From Okeania sp. SIO1I7 (GTDB taxonomy: Bacteria; Cyanobacteriota; Cyanobacteriia; Cyanobacteriales; Microcoleaceae), in contig JAAHGF010000025.1 of the NCBI GenBank assembly GCA_010672585.1, positions 45,151 through 109,150 of the forward strand: a stretch of 64,000 nt of DNA. Reading direction: 5' to 3'. Positions 48,440 to 57,716 of the stretch are shown here, in pieces. The position numbers and the translations under genes were made by a program. Each line of letters begins with the position of its first letter. Within the stretch, counting starts at the first letter, position 1. Below the pieces are notes generated by a model. It ran no database searches, was not told the origin of the DNA, and saw only the letters and a program-made list of their open reading frames with translations.

Positions 48440-48693
48440 TCAAAAAAGATTGAGAAAAATGCCTGACATACTCAATACCAAAAATTACTAAGTTTAACCC
48501 GTATAACAACAAGCAGAAAAACTCATTATAATCACGGAGAAAGTCTTAAAAATCCAGTTTTTATGAAGAATCAGTAAAGATTTAAAGTGCGGGGTTGCAG
48601 ATTAGAATTAGTATCAAATAAGATATTTATTAATAGGGGAGCTTAACTACAAATTTTTAATTTATTACAAACAAGTAATTAGGAGTAAAAATA

Positions 48694-49401
48694 ATGAAAT
48701 CTATTTTCACTATTGCCGTCGCCACCGCAAGTTTCTTTGCAACTCCACTAGCAGCCAACGCTGCCTCCTTTAGTAAAGTTGCTGACGATAACCTCTTTAA
48801 TGCCCTTAAACCCGACTTGGCCTTCGTCGCTGAAGGTCGCATGGGCAACAACGCCATGAATGGAACTCATGAACTCAATTTCCATGGTGCAAACCCCTTG
48901 AATGAAAGTCAAACCCAAGACGAAACTAACTTTGTCTGGAGTAACGGCGAAACTTATGACTTTGAACTGAGATACACTGCAAGCTCCGGCTTAACTAAAT
49001 TCTTCATTAATGAAGTTGAGCAGCTATCTTACAATTTCTCCGGTCCCTTCTCCGATATCTTTATCCGTACCAGAGCGACTAAGGAGGGAAGCAGCATTAA
49101 CGTTAACAATATCTTTTTAAACGGTGAATTTCTCGATGGCGCTTCTTCTACTGTTGCTGAGGGTGGAGGTGCTTGGGCAGACTCGATGGATTATCTGCGC
49201 ATCACTGGTTTGTCGGCTGATGAAGATTTCACTCTCACCGGTCAGTCTACCATGAGTTGGGGAGATATCGTACCGAATAATTCTCATCTAGCTTTCCAAA
49301 TTAAAGTTGCCGACGTAGAATCCGCTTCAACTCCCGAACCAACTGTTATATTTGCTTTAGGTTTAGCATCTGCTGGTATGACTTTACTTCGCCGTCGGTA
49401 A
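48694..49401 (+). CDS. PEP-CTERM exported protein
   Basis: The 235-residue product starts with a signal peptide (MKSIFTIAVATASFFATPLAANAASF, cleavage after ANA). It carries a beta-rich choice-of-anchor type body with FSDIFIRTRATKEGSS and DEDFTLTGQSTMSWGD, and ends STPEPTVIFALGLASAGMTLLRRR, a PEP-CTERM signal for exosortase-type anchoring at the envelope. A good AGGAG site lies eight bases before ATG. The broken homolog at 47449-48055 is on the opposite strand. Likely extracellular or outer-layer protein; partner unknown. Confidence 0.85.
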   Translation: MKSIFTIAVATASFFATPLAANAASFSKVADDNLFNALKPDLAFVAEGRMGNNAMNGTHELNFHGANPLNESQTQDETNFVWSNGETYDFELRYTASSGLTKFFINEVEQLSYNFSGPFSDIFIRTRATKEGSSINVNNIFLNGEFLDGASSTVAEGGGAWADSMDYLRITGLSADEDFTLTGQSTMSWGDIVPNNSHLAFQIKVADVESASTPEPTVIFALGLASAGMTLLRRR

Positions 49402-49529
49402 AATGGCATCAAACTAGGGGAAATACTGTTGGCAAAAGTAATCATGGGTGCTAAGACTAGATTTTAGAAACCCTGGCAATTTCCTGCAAATAGTACAATG
49501 GTAGAAGATGAAAACATCAACAAAAGGAA

Positions 49530-50001
49530 ATGGTAAAAAATTATGTCACGCCAGGGGAGAAGATATGCATGTGTCAATGTGAATATCTCCAATCCCAATA
49601 CCCTGATGGAGAGCTTGTCAAAGAAGTTGGAGGAGGACTTAACTACAAACGAAAAAAAAATGCTTGCCGTACTGGAACGGGTCATGTCAGGAAATGTCCA
49701 ATCGATTGTGGTCACATACAAAGATAGGCTCTTTCGATTTGGCTTCGATTTGCTCGAATGGTTCTGTGCCCACCACAATGTGCGAATCGTGGTTCTCAAC
49801 AAAGTTGAACTTTCTCCCGTTTGCGCAGCATTCCGTTTGCGCAGCATTCCGAAGGAAAGGAAACGGGAAATGGTTGAGGACATCCTTTCAATCCTCCATT
49901 GTTTCTCAGCCAGGTTGTATGGACTACGTTTGCGCAGCATTCCGAAGGAAAAGTATTCATCTCAAATCTCTGCATATCAGGATTTATATCATGTCCGGTA
50001 G
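49530..50001 (+). pseudogene. tnpA: IS607 serine recombinase TnpA, deleted and frameshifted
   Basis: The N-terminus VKNYVTPGE is fused directly to QCEYLQSQYPDGELVKEVGGGLNYKRK, so the helix-turn-helix and catalytic-Ser region is deleted. A frameshift near 49660 moves to LAVLERVMSGNVQSIVVTYKDRLFRFGFDLLEWF. Three copies of a TTTGCGCAGCATTCCG repeat (near 49819, 49835 and 49928) add foreign residues before REMVEDILSILHCFSARLYGLR. Confidence 0.85.
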
Positions 50002-50112
50002 CATCGTTTGTGTATATAATTAGGTTGAAATTGCGGGAAACCCTTCTGCCTCCTGCCTCCTGCCTCCTGCCTTACCTCCTCCAAAGTGTAAGTATTCAGC
50101 CGGACATGATAT
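49986..50112. mobile_element. MITE with ATATCATGTCCGG ends (family F)
   Basis: ATATCATGTCCGGTAG at the left and GCCGGACATGATAT at the right are inverted repeats around a TGCCTCC heptamer run. A second copy is at 56863-57013 and a single end at 62597-62610. It sits between the IS607 tnpA and tnpB remnants. Confidence 0.8.
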
Positions 50113-50115
50113 TAC

Positions 50116-51027
50116 CCAGAAAAAAGTCTCCATCAAATTTGGAAACAGTGGCTAGCAGCAAGTAGGTATTGTTTTAATCAAGCAATAGCTTATCAACGAA
50201 AACATGGGTTGATTTCTAAGTACGATTTGCGTAAAGTAATCTTAAACAGTGAAAGTTTACCAGATTGGATCAAAAAATCACCATATCACCTTAAAGTAAA
50301 CGCAATTTATGATGCTAATGCTGCGTTTAAAACTAGCCGTAAAAGTGGAACTAAACAGCCAAGTTGCGGAAAATTTCGTTCGATTAGAGACCGAATACAA
50401 TCAATTAAATTTAGGGTAGAAGACTTTAAAAAAGGTACTTGGTTGCCATCATTAACGAAAGGATTAAACTTACTCGCCTCTGAGCCAATTCCGACTATTA
50501 ATGTTGAATACCAACAAAAACAAAAAGATGGCACATACAAGAGTTGTGTGAGAGAACAATCTTGGAATGCAGAGACTCAGTTGGTTTATGACAAAAAACG
50601 TTGGTTTGCTGTATTTCCAAAAGAGTTCAAACCAGAAAGCTCTAAGAGTCAATCCATCATAGCTTTAGACCCTGGTGTTCGTAGCTTTTTGACTGGATTT
50701 GATGGAGAAAAATTTGTTGATATAGGCCAAGGGGACATTACCAGAATATTTCGATTGGGGCAGCATATTGATCGACTAATTTCTCACAAAACTGCGTTAA
50801 AAGGTCGCCAACATAAGCACAAAAGACAGCGAGTTCAAAAGAAAATTAACAGCTTATTGATTCGGATAAGAAACCTGATAGATGAAGTTCATAAAAAAGT
50901 AGCAAAATGGTTAACAACTGAGTATCGCGTCATCTTTATCCCTACTTTTGAGTCATCCCAAATGGTTGCCAAGTCAGGAAAGAAAAAACGCAAACTTAAC
51001 TCAAAAACCTATCCTAACGTTGCCTAG
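50116..51027 (+). pseudogene. tnpB: TnpB of the IS607 element, C-terminally truncated
   Basis: Homology begins before the first start, at about 50116 (SLHQIWKQWLAASRYCFNQAIAYQRKHG), without an ATG, because a MITE lies upstream. It continues SKYDLRKVILNSESLPDWI, IIALDPGVRSFLTGFDG (RuvC-I Asp) and VIFIPTFESSQMV (RuvC-II Glu). It stops after KKKRKLNSKTYPNVA, before the zinc ribbon and the third catalytic Asp. Non-functional as a nuclease. Confidence 0.85.
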
Positions 51028-51062
51028 CAGACAAATCTTTGTCTTATCTGAACTGTATTGAC

Positions 51063-51698
51063 TTATAATCCTAAATCAGATTTTGCAACTTTAGCCATAG
51101 CTAATAATTTCTCCTCCCACTTTTTCCCTACATTATTGTCATTATTATGTTGTAAATATTCTGTCAAAGAACCCCATCCATTTGACTGTAGATGTAACTG
51201 AGCGGCAATTTGATGTTTACAAATTGTGCGACGATAAATCATATCAGCACAAGTACAACCAATATTATTTACTTCAGCAACAGTTCCTTTCATCGAATTT
51301 CTGACCACAGCACTAATACCAGTTAATTCGACTTCTAACTTTTCTAATGCTGCCCGATTATATCGTTCTAGAAAAGCCTGAAGTTCTGTATAAACAATCA
51401 AATACTTGCAATTTTCAGTATTAATATTTATGCCAGAATGCTGAAAATTATAACTTTTTATTTTGCCTATATTACGCTGTTTAATTTGCAAAAAACAGAG
51501 TAAACAATTGAGAAATTGAGCCTTAGATAAAAAAGTGCTGCACCGTCCTTTTGATGTTCTATAAATTATTTGGGGAGTATTACTAACTCCAACACTTTTC
51601 ACACTTTCAATTTTAATTTCTAACGGTACTAACGGCTGAATTTCTGAAATTATTTCATTGGGAAAATGAGTGGATTGAATACCAACGTAACTAACCAT
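51063..51698 (-). CDS. SWIM zinc-finger protein, hypothetical
   Basis: The 211-residue product carries a SWIM motif CTCADMIYRRTICKH (CxCx(n)CxH) near residues 151-165, followed by the helix QIAAQLHLQS. The N-terminal 140 residues are not recognised, with two candidate Cys-containing hydrophobic helices (FLNCLLCFLQIKQ). SWIM fingers bind DNA or proteins and occur in SNF2/RapA partners and in MULE transposases; no partner is adjacent. It directly follows the truncated IS607 element, so it may be mobile cargo or simply the next resident gene. Confidence 0.7.
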   Translation of the reverse strand: MVSYVGIQSTHFPNEIISEIQPLVPLEIKIESVKSVGVSNTPQIIYRTSKGRCSTFLSKAQFLNCLLCFLQIKQRNIGKIKSYNFQHSGININTENCKYLIVYTELQAFLERYNRAALEKLEVELTGISAVVRNSMKGTVAEVNNIGCTCADMIYRRTICKHQIAAQLHLQSNGWGSLTEYLQHNNDNNVGKKWEEKLLAMAKVAKSDLGL

Positions 51699-51856
51699 GA
51701 TATAATCCTCTTGTGATTTAATTTTGCTATCCAGGCGCTCTATGAAACAGCTAATTCAGACGAGTGCCTTTCATATTACAATTATACTTCATTTTTTCTA
51801 GATCGACAACCAATGTAAATCAATCCAGGCAAAGAATTGAGGCTGTTACTACAAAG

Positions 51857-52200
51857 ATGGGGAGATGGGGAGATGGGGAGATGGGGGGATGGGGAGATGG
51901 GGAGATGGGGAGATGGGGAAATATTTGGTAATGGTTGAAGATGGAACATTTTTTGATACCTAATTAAACGGATTTGATATAAAATATCACTTCTAACTTC
52001 TAACTTTTAACTTTTGAATGCATGACTTTTGACTTTAGTGAATGGGGAGATGGGGAGATGGGGAGATGGAGAAATATTTGGTAATGGTTGAAGATGGAAC
52101 ATTTTTTGATACCGAATTAAACAGATTTGATATAAGATATAACTTTTAACTTTTGAATGCATGACTTTTGACTTTAGTGAATGGGGAGATGGGGAGATAG
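51857..52200. repeat. GGGGAGAT octamer arrays within a duplicated unit
   Basis: Octamer arrays at 51857-51917, 52043-52070 and 52182-52198 each precede a shared segment (ATTTGGTAATGGTTGAAGAT, TGAATGCATGACTTTTGACT). The unit has thus been duplicated twice. No gene lies in 51699-52599. Confidence 0.8.
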
Positions 52201-52439
52201 AATATTTTTGATACCTAACCCGAGCGGATTTGATATAATCAGCAGTTACGCATAAGGTATGAAAAATTAGAATTTGAGATTGCTTTCCGTTCCGGAATGC
52301 TCCGCAAACTCTGTCGGTCGCAATTACAGAAATACTTTATATAGCAATGAGCGCTGGTATATTAACAAATTGCAGGAGAGGCCAAATAGCTAAAAGTCTT
52401 ATATGATAGGTAATTTATTCCCCCAGATGAGCTGTTGCC

Positions 52440-52532
52440 TGTTGCCTCTCTTGGTGCGCATTCCCTTGCGACTGGCGTCGTCGCGGGGTCCGACCGCTTG
52501 CGACTGGCGTCGTCGCGGGGTCGCACCGCTGT
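52440..52532. repeat. GC-rich 35-bp repeat, tandem pair
   Basis: Same GCGACTGGCGTCGTCGCGGG tandem pair as at 4640-4736, here flanked by TTGCCTG heptamers. Codons read across it are the same in both places because the insert is almost identical. Confidence 0.75.
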
Positions 52533-52599
52533 TGCCTGTTGCCTGCGCACAGCGCTATACTGCGTAAGTCCTAATAATAACTAATAACTGTTAACTGAA

Positions 52600-53946
52600 A
52601 TGACCACAGCCATTAAACCAAATCTTCTTAGTCAAGACGAAGCTTTATCTTTAGTAGAAACAACTGTAAAAAAGTCTGAAGCAGAAGGTATTGTCGTCAG
52701 TCTTAGCAACAACGAATCATCTCTAAGTCGCTACTCAGAAAATCAAATTAGCCAGAATATTACCAAAACAAAATTTGAACTCAACATTACCAGTTACTTC
52801 GGAACTCGCAGCGCCACTGCTTCCACTACAGAATTAGACCCGGATGCCATTACAGCCACTATTCGTCGTTCCGAGGAACTTGCCCGCATTGCTCCACAAG
52901 ACCCAGAATGGGTGCCACTACTCGAACCTCAAGAATATGAAAAACGTACTCCCGCTTTTGATGAATTGACCGCTACTATGTCCCCACTAGAGCGAGGAAA
53001 AATAGTACAACAGGTATGTGTAATGAGTGCCAACGCAGGAGTTGATGGCTCCGGTACTCTGAGTACAAATACATTTTCAGGAGCGATCGCTAACTCGGTT
53101 GGGTTACGCGCCTATAATAAGTATACAAGAGCAGATTTTAGTTTTACGGCAAGAATTGAAAATGGCTCTAGTTGGAGTCGTAGTACTGCCTGGGGAATAA
53201 ACCAACTACCCACTGAAAGTCTAACGGAGGAATTGATAAACCGTGCTTTTGCCTCTCGCCAACCTAGAGAAATTAGCCCCGGTGTATATCCTGTGATTTT
53301 CAGTGGGGCAGCTTTAGGTGATCTATTGATTTGGCTAATATTTAATTTAGATGCGCGGGCGGCAGATGAGGGGCGATCGTTTATGTCGCGTACTGATGAA
53401 ACAGGTAAACCAGTGGGCAACCGAGTTGGGGAAAAAATGTTTAGTCCTTTAGTGCAGATGCAGCGCTATCCAGGACATCCTTTGTTGCAGTTGGAGACTT
53501 TCTCTAATAATGGGTTGAGTAATCATTATCTGGAGGTTATTAAGGATGGTGTACCACAGACTTTATCTTATAGTCGTTATTGGGCAGCACAAAAAGGTAA
53601 GCAAGCCACGGGTTATATGTTTCCAGTGGTGATGGAGGGTTCTGAACAAAGTTTGGCTGATTTAATTGCCCAGACGGAAAGAGCTGTTTTGGTAAATCGT
53701 TCGTGGTATGTGCGTTATGTTAATCCTCGGACATTGGAGATGACTGGTATGACACGGGATGGTACTTTTTGGATTGAGGATGGTAAGATTGCTTATCCGA
53801 TTAAAAATTTGCGGTTTAATCAGGTTTTGCCGGATATGTTGCGGGATGTGGATGCGGTTAGTAAAGTACAACGTTATGGTGATAGTGTTTTGCCTGGACT
53901 AAGGGTGAAGGCGTTTAATTTTAGTAGTGTGACTGATAGTGTTTGA
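52600..53946 (+). CDS. TldD/PmbA-family peptidase subunit (TldE-like)
   Basis: The 448-residue product has the family N-terminal domain with EGIVVSLSNNESSLSRYSENQISQNI, the central strand SYFGTRSATAST, and the C-terminal beta-barrel (GVYPVIFSGAALGDLLIWL, GRSFMSRTDETGKPVG, LQLETFSNNGLSNHYLEV, LVNRSWYVRYVNPRTLEMTG). It lacks the HExxxH zinc motif of TldD, so it matches the PmbA/TldE partner subunit. In other bacteria the TldD/TldE complex degrades unfolded peptides and trims RiPP leader peptides. No tldD is adjacent. Confidence 0.85.
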   Translation: MTTAIKPNLLSQDEALSLVETTVKKSEAEGIVVSLSNNESSLSRYSENQISQNITKTKFELNITSYFGTRSATASTTELDPDAITATIRRSEELARIAPQDPEWVPLLEPQEYEKRTPAFDELTATMSPLERGKIVQQVCVMSANAGVDGSGTLSTNTFSGAIANSVGLRAYNKYTRADFSFTARIENGSSWSRSTAWGINQLPTESLTEELINRAFASRQPREISPGVYPVIFSGAALGDLLIWLIFNLDARAADEGRSFMSRTDETGKPVGNRVGEKMFSPLVQMQRYPGHPLLQLETFSNNGLSNHYLEVIKDGVPQTLSYSRYWAAQKGKQATGYMFPVVMEGSEQSLADLIAQTERAVLVNRSWYVRYVNPRTLEMTGMTRDGTFWIEDGKIAYPIKNLRFNQVLPDMLRDVDAVSKVQRYGDSVLPGLRVKAFNFSSVTDSV

Positions 53947-53989
53947 TTAGGAGTCAGGAGTCAGTCCTCAGGAGTCAGGAGGGAATTTA

Positions 53990-54142
53990 GAGGTTGTCTG
54001 AGAAGTCTGATTTGCTACATCACGCGCCCCCTAAATCCCCCAAAATTGGGGGACTTTTACCAGCTAATGAATTCTTGTTCCCCCCAGAATTGGCTTGCTC
54101 GGGGGGCAAAATTCAGTATTAAACAACTTTTCAGATATCCTC
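53990..54142. mobile_element. IS5-like MITE (GAGGTTGTCTGAGAAGT ends)
   Basis: The ends GAGGTTGTCTGAGAAGT and ACTTTTCAGATATCCTC are inverted repeats, flanked by TTA on both sides, which fits the 3-bp TNA duplication of the IS5/ISL2 group. The interior is a CCCCCTAAATCCCCCAAAAT / GGGGGGCAAAAT hairpin. CTCTTTTTCAGCAAACTCTAA at 54295-54312 is a truncated family B end. Confidence 0.82.
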
Positions 54143-54399
54143 TTAGAAAGATGTCTGATAGACATCTCCAATAATAAAAAATAAAATTAATTATTGTACA
54201 GAAATCATTAATTTTTCCGCCTACTCCCTATTCCCTTCTTCCCCTCCTGGGAGGGGGAGGGGCGAGGGGTGGGTCCCCTACTCCTGAAAAAGTCTTTTTC
54301 AGCAAACTCTAATTATCTCAGTAAGGTTTAAAAATATTCTGATTTGTCAACTTTAGTATTGGTGGGTTGTTTTTAATAATTGAAGGTTGAAGATATATA

Positions 54400-55185
54400 T
54401 CAATCTAAACTAGAATTCATACAATATTTCGACATAAACTCCAAAGTCAAATCTCGAAGACTTTCATCTAGAAACTCCCATATTTTCTCAGCAATAAATT
54501 CTGGTAAAGCTCCGTAAAATGCTTGAGCAATACCTCCAGTAATACAAGCAATAGTGTCACTATCTCCACCTATAGAAACAGCATTTCTAATTGCATCTTC
54601 AAAATCTGTAGATTCTAAAAAACAAATTATTGCTTGGGGAACGGAACCTTGGCAAGAAACATCAAATTTATAAGTTGGTCTAATTTCTGCTAAAGTTTGA
54701 CTCAAATTATAGTTAAAATTACTCTCAATATAAGACTTTATTTCATCCTTACTTTTTCCTATTCTAGTAAGAAATATTACTGCTGCTGTAGCTTGAGCGC
54801 CCTTAATTCCTTCTGGGTGGTTATGGGTAATTTCTGCACTCTTTTTTGCTTCTATTAATACTGTTTCCAAGTCATTAAAAGCAAATCCCACTGGACTAAC
54901 TCGCATTGCCGACCCATTACCCCAACTATAATAAGGTTCCTTACTATCAGATTTATTCCACTTTTTAAAATTGAAGCCATAACCTGCGTAAGGATAGCGA
55001 TGAAAATACTCTTTAACTGTATCAATATATTCGCGATTATTAATGATAGAATCCGCAACTGCTACTGTCATAACTGTATCATCTGTAAATTTACTTTTAT
55101 TACTAAATAGGGGAAAATCTTTGATTTTGACATTATGATGTTCATAGACAGATCCGATAATATCGCCAGCTATTGCTCCTAACAT
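54400..55185 (-). CDS. ADP-ribosylglycohydrolase family protein
   Basis: The 261-residue DraG/ARH-fold enzyme has GAIAGDIIGSVYE (residues 3-15), FTDDTVMTVAVADSI (metal-binding TDD, about 33-47), SWGNGSAMRVSPVGF, and the second metal site SIGGDSDTIACITGGIAQAFYG near 211-232. It removes ADP-ribose from proteins or small molecules; the target is unknown. A nitrogenase-linked DraG role is possible in a diazotroph, but no nif or draT gene is nearby. Confidence 0.88.
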   Translation of the reverse strand: MLGAIAGDIIGSVYEHHNVKIKDFPLFSNKSKFTDDTVMTVAVADSIINNREYIDTVKEYFHRYPYAGYGFNFKKWNKSDSKEPYYSWGNGSAMRVSPVGFAFNDLETVLIEAKKSAEITHNHPEGIKGAQATAAVIFLTRIGKSKDEIKSYIESNFNYNLSQTLAEIRPTYKFDVSCQGSVPQAIICFLESTDFEDAIRNAVSIGGDSDTIACITGGIAQAFYGALPEFIAEKIWEFLDESLRDLTLEFMSKYCMNSSLD

Positions 55186-55320
55186 TTTGCTCTTACCTTT
55201 ATTTATTTAATTAAAATTTTAACAAAAAAAGCAACAAAGTAAATATTTGCTTTGCTGCTTAATTCTATGGATACTGAGGTAATTCTAAATTCTAAATTAT
55301 AAATTCTTGAATTTTGTCAT

Positions 55321-56319
55321 TCAATTACTTTTTATAGCGTTTAATTGTTGACGGAATTCCTCTAATTGTTGTTTATCCTCAGCAGTCATATTTTCCTTAT
55401 TTTCTAACTCTAAAATCTTTTTAGCTAGGTCTAATTCCCGAACTGGATTCCAGATTTTATCATCTGCTTGAGCAAAGCCAGACCAACCATGAGGTGTTAG
55501 AATTGCAGCATCTTTATAGTTATAGAAAAAGTTACGAATTTTCTGTTTTAAATCTGCTGGTAAATCTTGACGATAAGCAATTGGGTCACTAGGAATTAAA
55601 GTAGAAGTCCAGATAGTTTCTATATTAGCTCTTGCCTTTGGATTTGTTTTTTGGAGTCGGTCTAAAGCTTCATTATTATTAGTAGCCACATCTACTTGAT
55701 TATTAGCTATAGCTAAAGCTGTTGCTTCGTGACTGCCGGAAAAAACTAAGCGTTTAAATGCTTTTTTGGGGTCAATTCCGTTTTGAGCAAAAACATAGTA
55801 ACTTGGTACTAAAAAACCTGATGTAGAGTTCGGGTCATTAAAAGCAAAAGTTAAATTACCTGCATTTTTAATCACATATTTATCGCCTCCCATTGCTTTA
55901 GCTTCAGCAACTATAGGATTATCTTTGTTAGTAATTAAATGAGAGTAATAACCTTTACCACCTTCTGTATCTACTACCTGAGCAAAAGCTTCAGCTTTAG
56001 CGCGTTTTGCTGCTTCAATATAGGATTTTCCTCCATACCAAGCTAGGTGGACATCCCCAGTTCGCATGGCTTCAATTACTGCTACATATTGAGTCACATA
56101 AAATGCTTTAACTGGTAAACCAATAGAATCAGAAAGTGCTTTGATAAAGGGTTCCCAAATGGGTCTTTGATTACTTTGAGATTCGGTGGAAATAATGCCA
56201 AATTTTAGTTCTTTTACCTGAGCTAATGTTTGGGGTGAGAAAGTTAAATTGGCTAATTTTGCTCCTGCTAAGGATAGAGCAAATAGAGATGAATTTTTAA
56301 CAAATTTACGTCGGTCCAT
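55321..56319 (-). CDS. PhnD-like phosphonate/phosphite-binding protein
   Basis: The 332-residue periplasmic binding protein has a signal sequence with an arginine-containing start (MDRRKFVKNSSLFALSLAGAK). The mature part starts near KELKFGIISTESQSNQRPIWEP. Conserved ligand-region segments are MRTGDVHLAWYGGKSYIEA, SHLITNKDNP, FNDPNSTSGFLVPSYYV and VDVATNNNEALDR. It would bind phosphonate or phosphite for an ABC importer. No PhnC/PhnE genes lie beside it, so it is an orphan or feeds a remote transporter. Its C-terminal 25 residues are a charged helix. Confidence 0.85.
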   Translation of the reverse strand: MDRRKFVKNSSLFALSLAGAKLANLTFSPQTLAQVKELKFGIISTESQSNQRPIWEPFIKALSDSIGLPVKAFYVTQYVAVIEAMRTGDVHLAWYGGKSYIEAAKRAKAEAFAQVVDTEGGKGYYSHLITNKDNPIVAEAKAMGGDKYVIKNAGNLTFAFNDPNSTSGFLVPSYYVFAQNGIDPKKAFKRLVFSGSHEATALAIANNQVDVATNNNEALDRLQKTNPKARANIETIWTSTLIPSDPIAYRQDLPADLKQKIRNFFYNYKDAAILTPHGWSGFAQADDKIWNPVRELDLAKKILELENKENMTAEDKQQLEEFRQQLNAIKSN

Positions 56320-56358
56320 AGGATTCTTTTCTCTGGAATATTAGTAGTTGTCAGTTGT

Positions 56359-56584
56359 GTAAGCATTTCCTGCGGAATGCTGCGCAAACAGCAGTCAGCT
56401 ATTAGCTATTAGCTATTAAGATATTAATTTTGGGGAAGGTAAAAGCAATTTAGAAATTGAGAAAGAATAAAAAGTTACTGCCAAAGTACCCTTCCTACAC
56501 CTTAGAAGTAATTATTCATTACTAATTGCTGAATGCGAGCGCATCCCTACGGGAAGCGCTGACTGCTAATAGCTGTTTGCTTAC
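56359..56584. mobile_element. IS66-like MITE upstream of the PhnD-like gene
   Basis: 226 bp, from GTAAGCATTTCCTGCGG to GCTGTTTGCTTAC, flanked by the 8-bp duplication TCAGTTGT (56351-56358, 56585-56592). It inserted 32 bp upstream of the start codon, in the promoter position. Confidence 0.92.
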
Positions 56585-56862
56585 TCAGTTGTAGCAATCA
56601 GCTTTTGTGTTTTTTAGAGACATAATTTGTCCCTGCATAAATTATCCTAGATTAATGTTAAGCCTTGGTTAAGCTCACTTTCGATAATTTTTGAGTTAGA
56701 AATTGGCGATCGCTACGAGATAAATAATAGCCATGAAACAGGATCATCACAATAATTTTCGGCTATCAAATTTTGTTGATTTTACTGACAATTAATAATT
56801 GACAAGTGACACTTGATTAGGCTGTTTGATAATTAGCACCCTAGTGCCGCTACCCGGAAGTT

Positions 56863-57013
56863 ATATCATGTCCGGTAGTATCGGTATTGTATAGCGAAAG
56901 TAAGGAAGAGGGAAGAAGGAAGAGGGAGGAAGGCTTAAAAGCTGGAAACAACTTAAATTTCCTCTAGATATTCAGCCTTGGCTTTACATAAACAATACTA
57001 GCGGACATGATAT
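56863..57013. mobile_element. Family F MITE (ATATCATGTCCGG ends)
   Basis: ATATCATGTCCGGTAG and CTAGCGGACATGATAT are inverted ends around a GGAAGAAGGAAGAGGG tract. A truncated family B element follows (about 57070-57158, ending CAGCAAGCCCT). Confidence 0.82.
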
Positions 57014-57350
57014 TAAAAGTCATGCATTTAAAAGCGAGTGCTAATTAGCGAGGTTTCCTACGGCGCTTTTAAAGTGTGGAAAACAGGCGCACTTTTTTCA
57101 AATCTAAAACGCTAAAACCTTTATATTTCAATACTTTTATAATTAATCAGCAAGCCCTAATTATCAATTATCAATTATCAATTATTGAAATAGTGAAGTT
57201 TATTCGCGCCTATCTACTTAGTTGTTAGTTGAAAAGCTGAAATTAACTAATTATAATAGACATCTTCGATAATAAAAAATCCCATCAATTATCGCAAATA
57301 AATCATCAATTATTTCCCACTACTTCCTCTTTTCTGGATAGGTCTAATAA

Positions 57351-57716
57351 TTAAGAAAATGCAGTTCTATCTAATTGGTCTAATTGGTGAATAAATTCTA
57401 TTTCACCAGATTCTATTCCGTCTTGGTAAATTACTTTCTCGCAAATATAAAAGGCTAAATGTTTTTGGGAAGGATCTAAAGACCGCAAAGCATCCAAACC
57501 AGAATGAAGAGCTGCTTCAGAATGGTTTGCAAATCCTTGATTCTCAAAAGTCTCTATACAGCGGTCGAGTATTTCTCTTATCTTTTCTTGTGGAGTGTTC
57601 AATAGATCGGAACCCATCTCCACAATTAAGTTTTTTTCCTGGTCACTGGCATGACCATCTACAACTGAGGCCAGAGCAGCCAATTGGATAATATTGTTAA
57701 CAGAATCAGAATTCAT
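57351..57716 (-). CDS. TerB-like helical protein 1
   Basis: I choose ATG 57716 (MNSDSVNN, 121 residues) because GGAG lies seven bases upstream; the longer frame would start before that ribosome site. The product is all-helical with the TerB-like opening IIQLAALASVVDGHASDQEKNLI and ends FIHQLDQLDRTAFS. A paralog is at 58269-58625 on the same strand, and the two share the sequence upstream of the gene as well. TerB-like domains occur in stress and membrane-associated systems; the role here is unknown. Confidence 0.7.
   Translation of the reverse strand: MNSDSVNNIIQLAALASVVDGHASDQEKNLIVEMGSDLLNTPQEKIREILDRCIETFENQGFANHSEAALHSGLDALRSLDPSQKHLAFYICEKVIYQDGIESGEIEFIHQLDQLDRTAFS

Larger units (their letters stand above)
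49530..51027 (+). mobile_element. Decayed IS607-type element
   Basis: A serine-recombinase tnpA remnant is followed by a truncated tnpB on the same strand, the IS607 order. Between them is a MITE (49986-50112). No intact coding frame is left. Confidence 0.78.

Noticed and set aside
49986-50112. Family F dyads considered as a transcription-factor operator pair
   Set aside because: The inverted ends recur at a second locus with an unrelated interior, which fits a MITE better than an operator, though binding by a host protein is not excluded.
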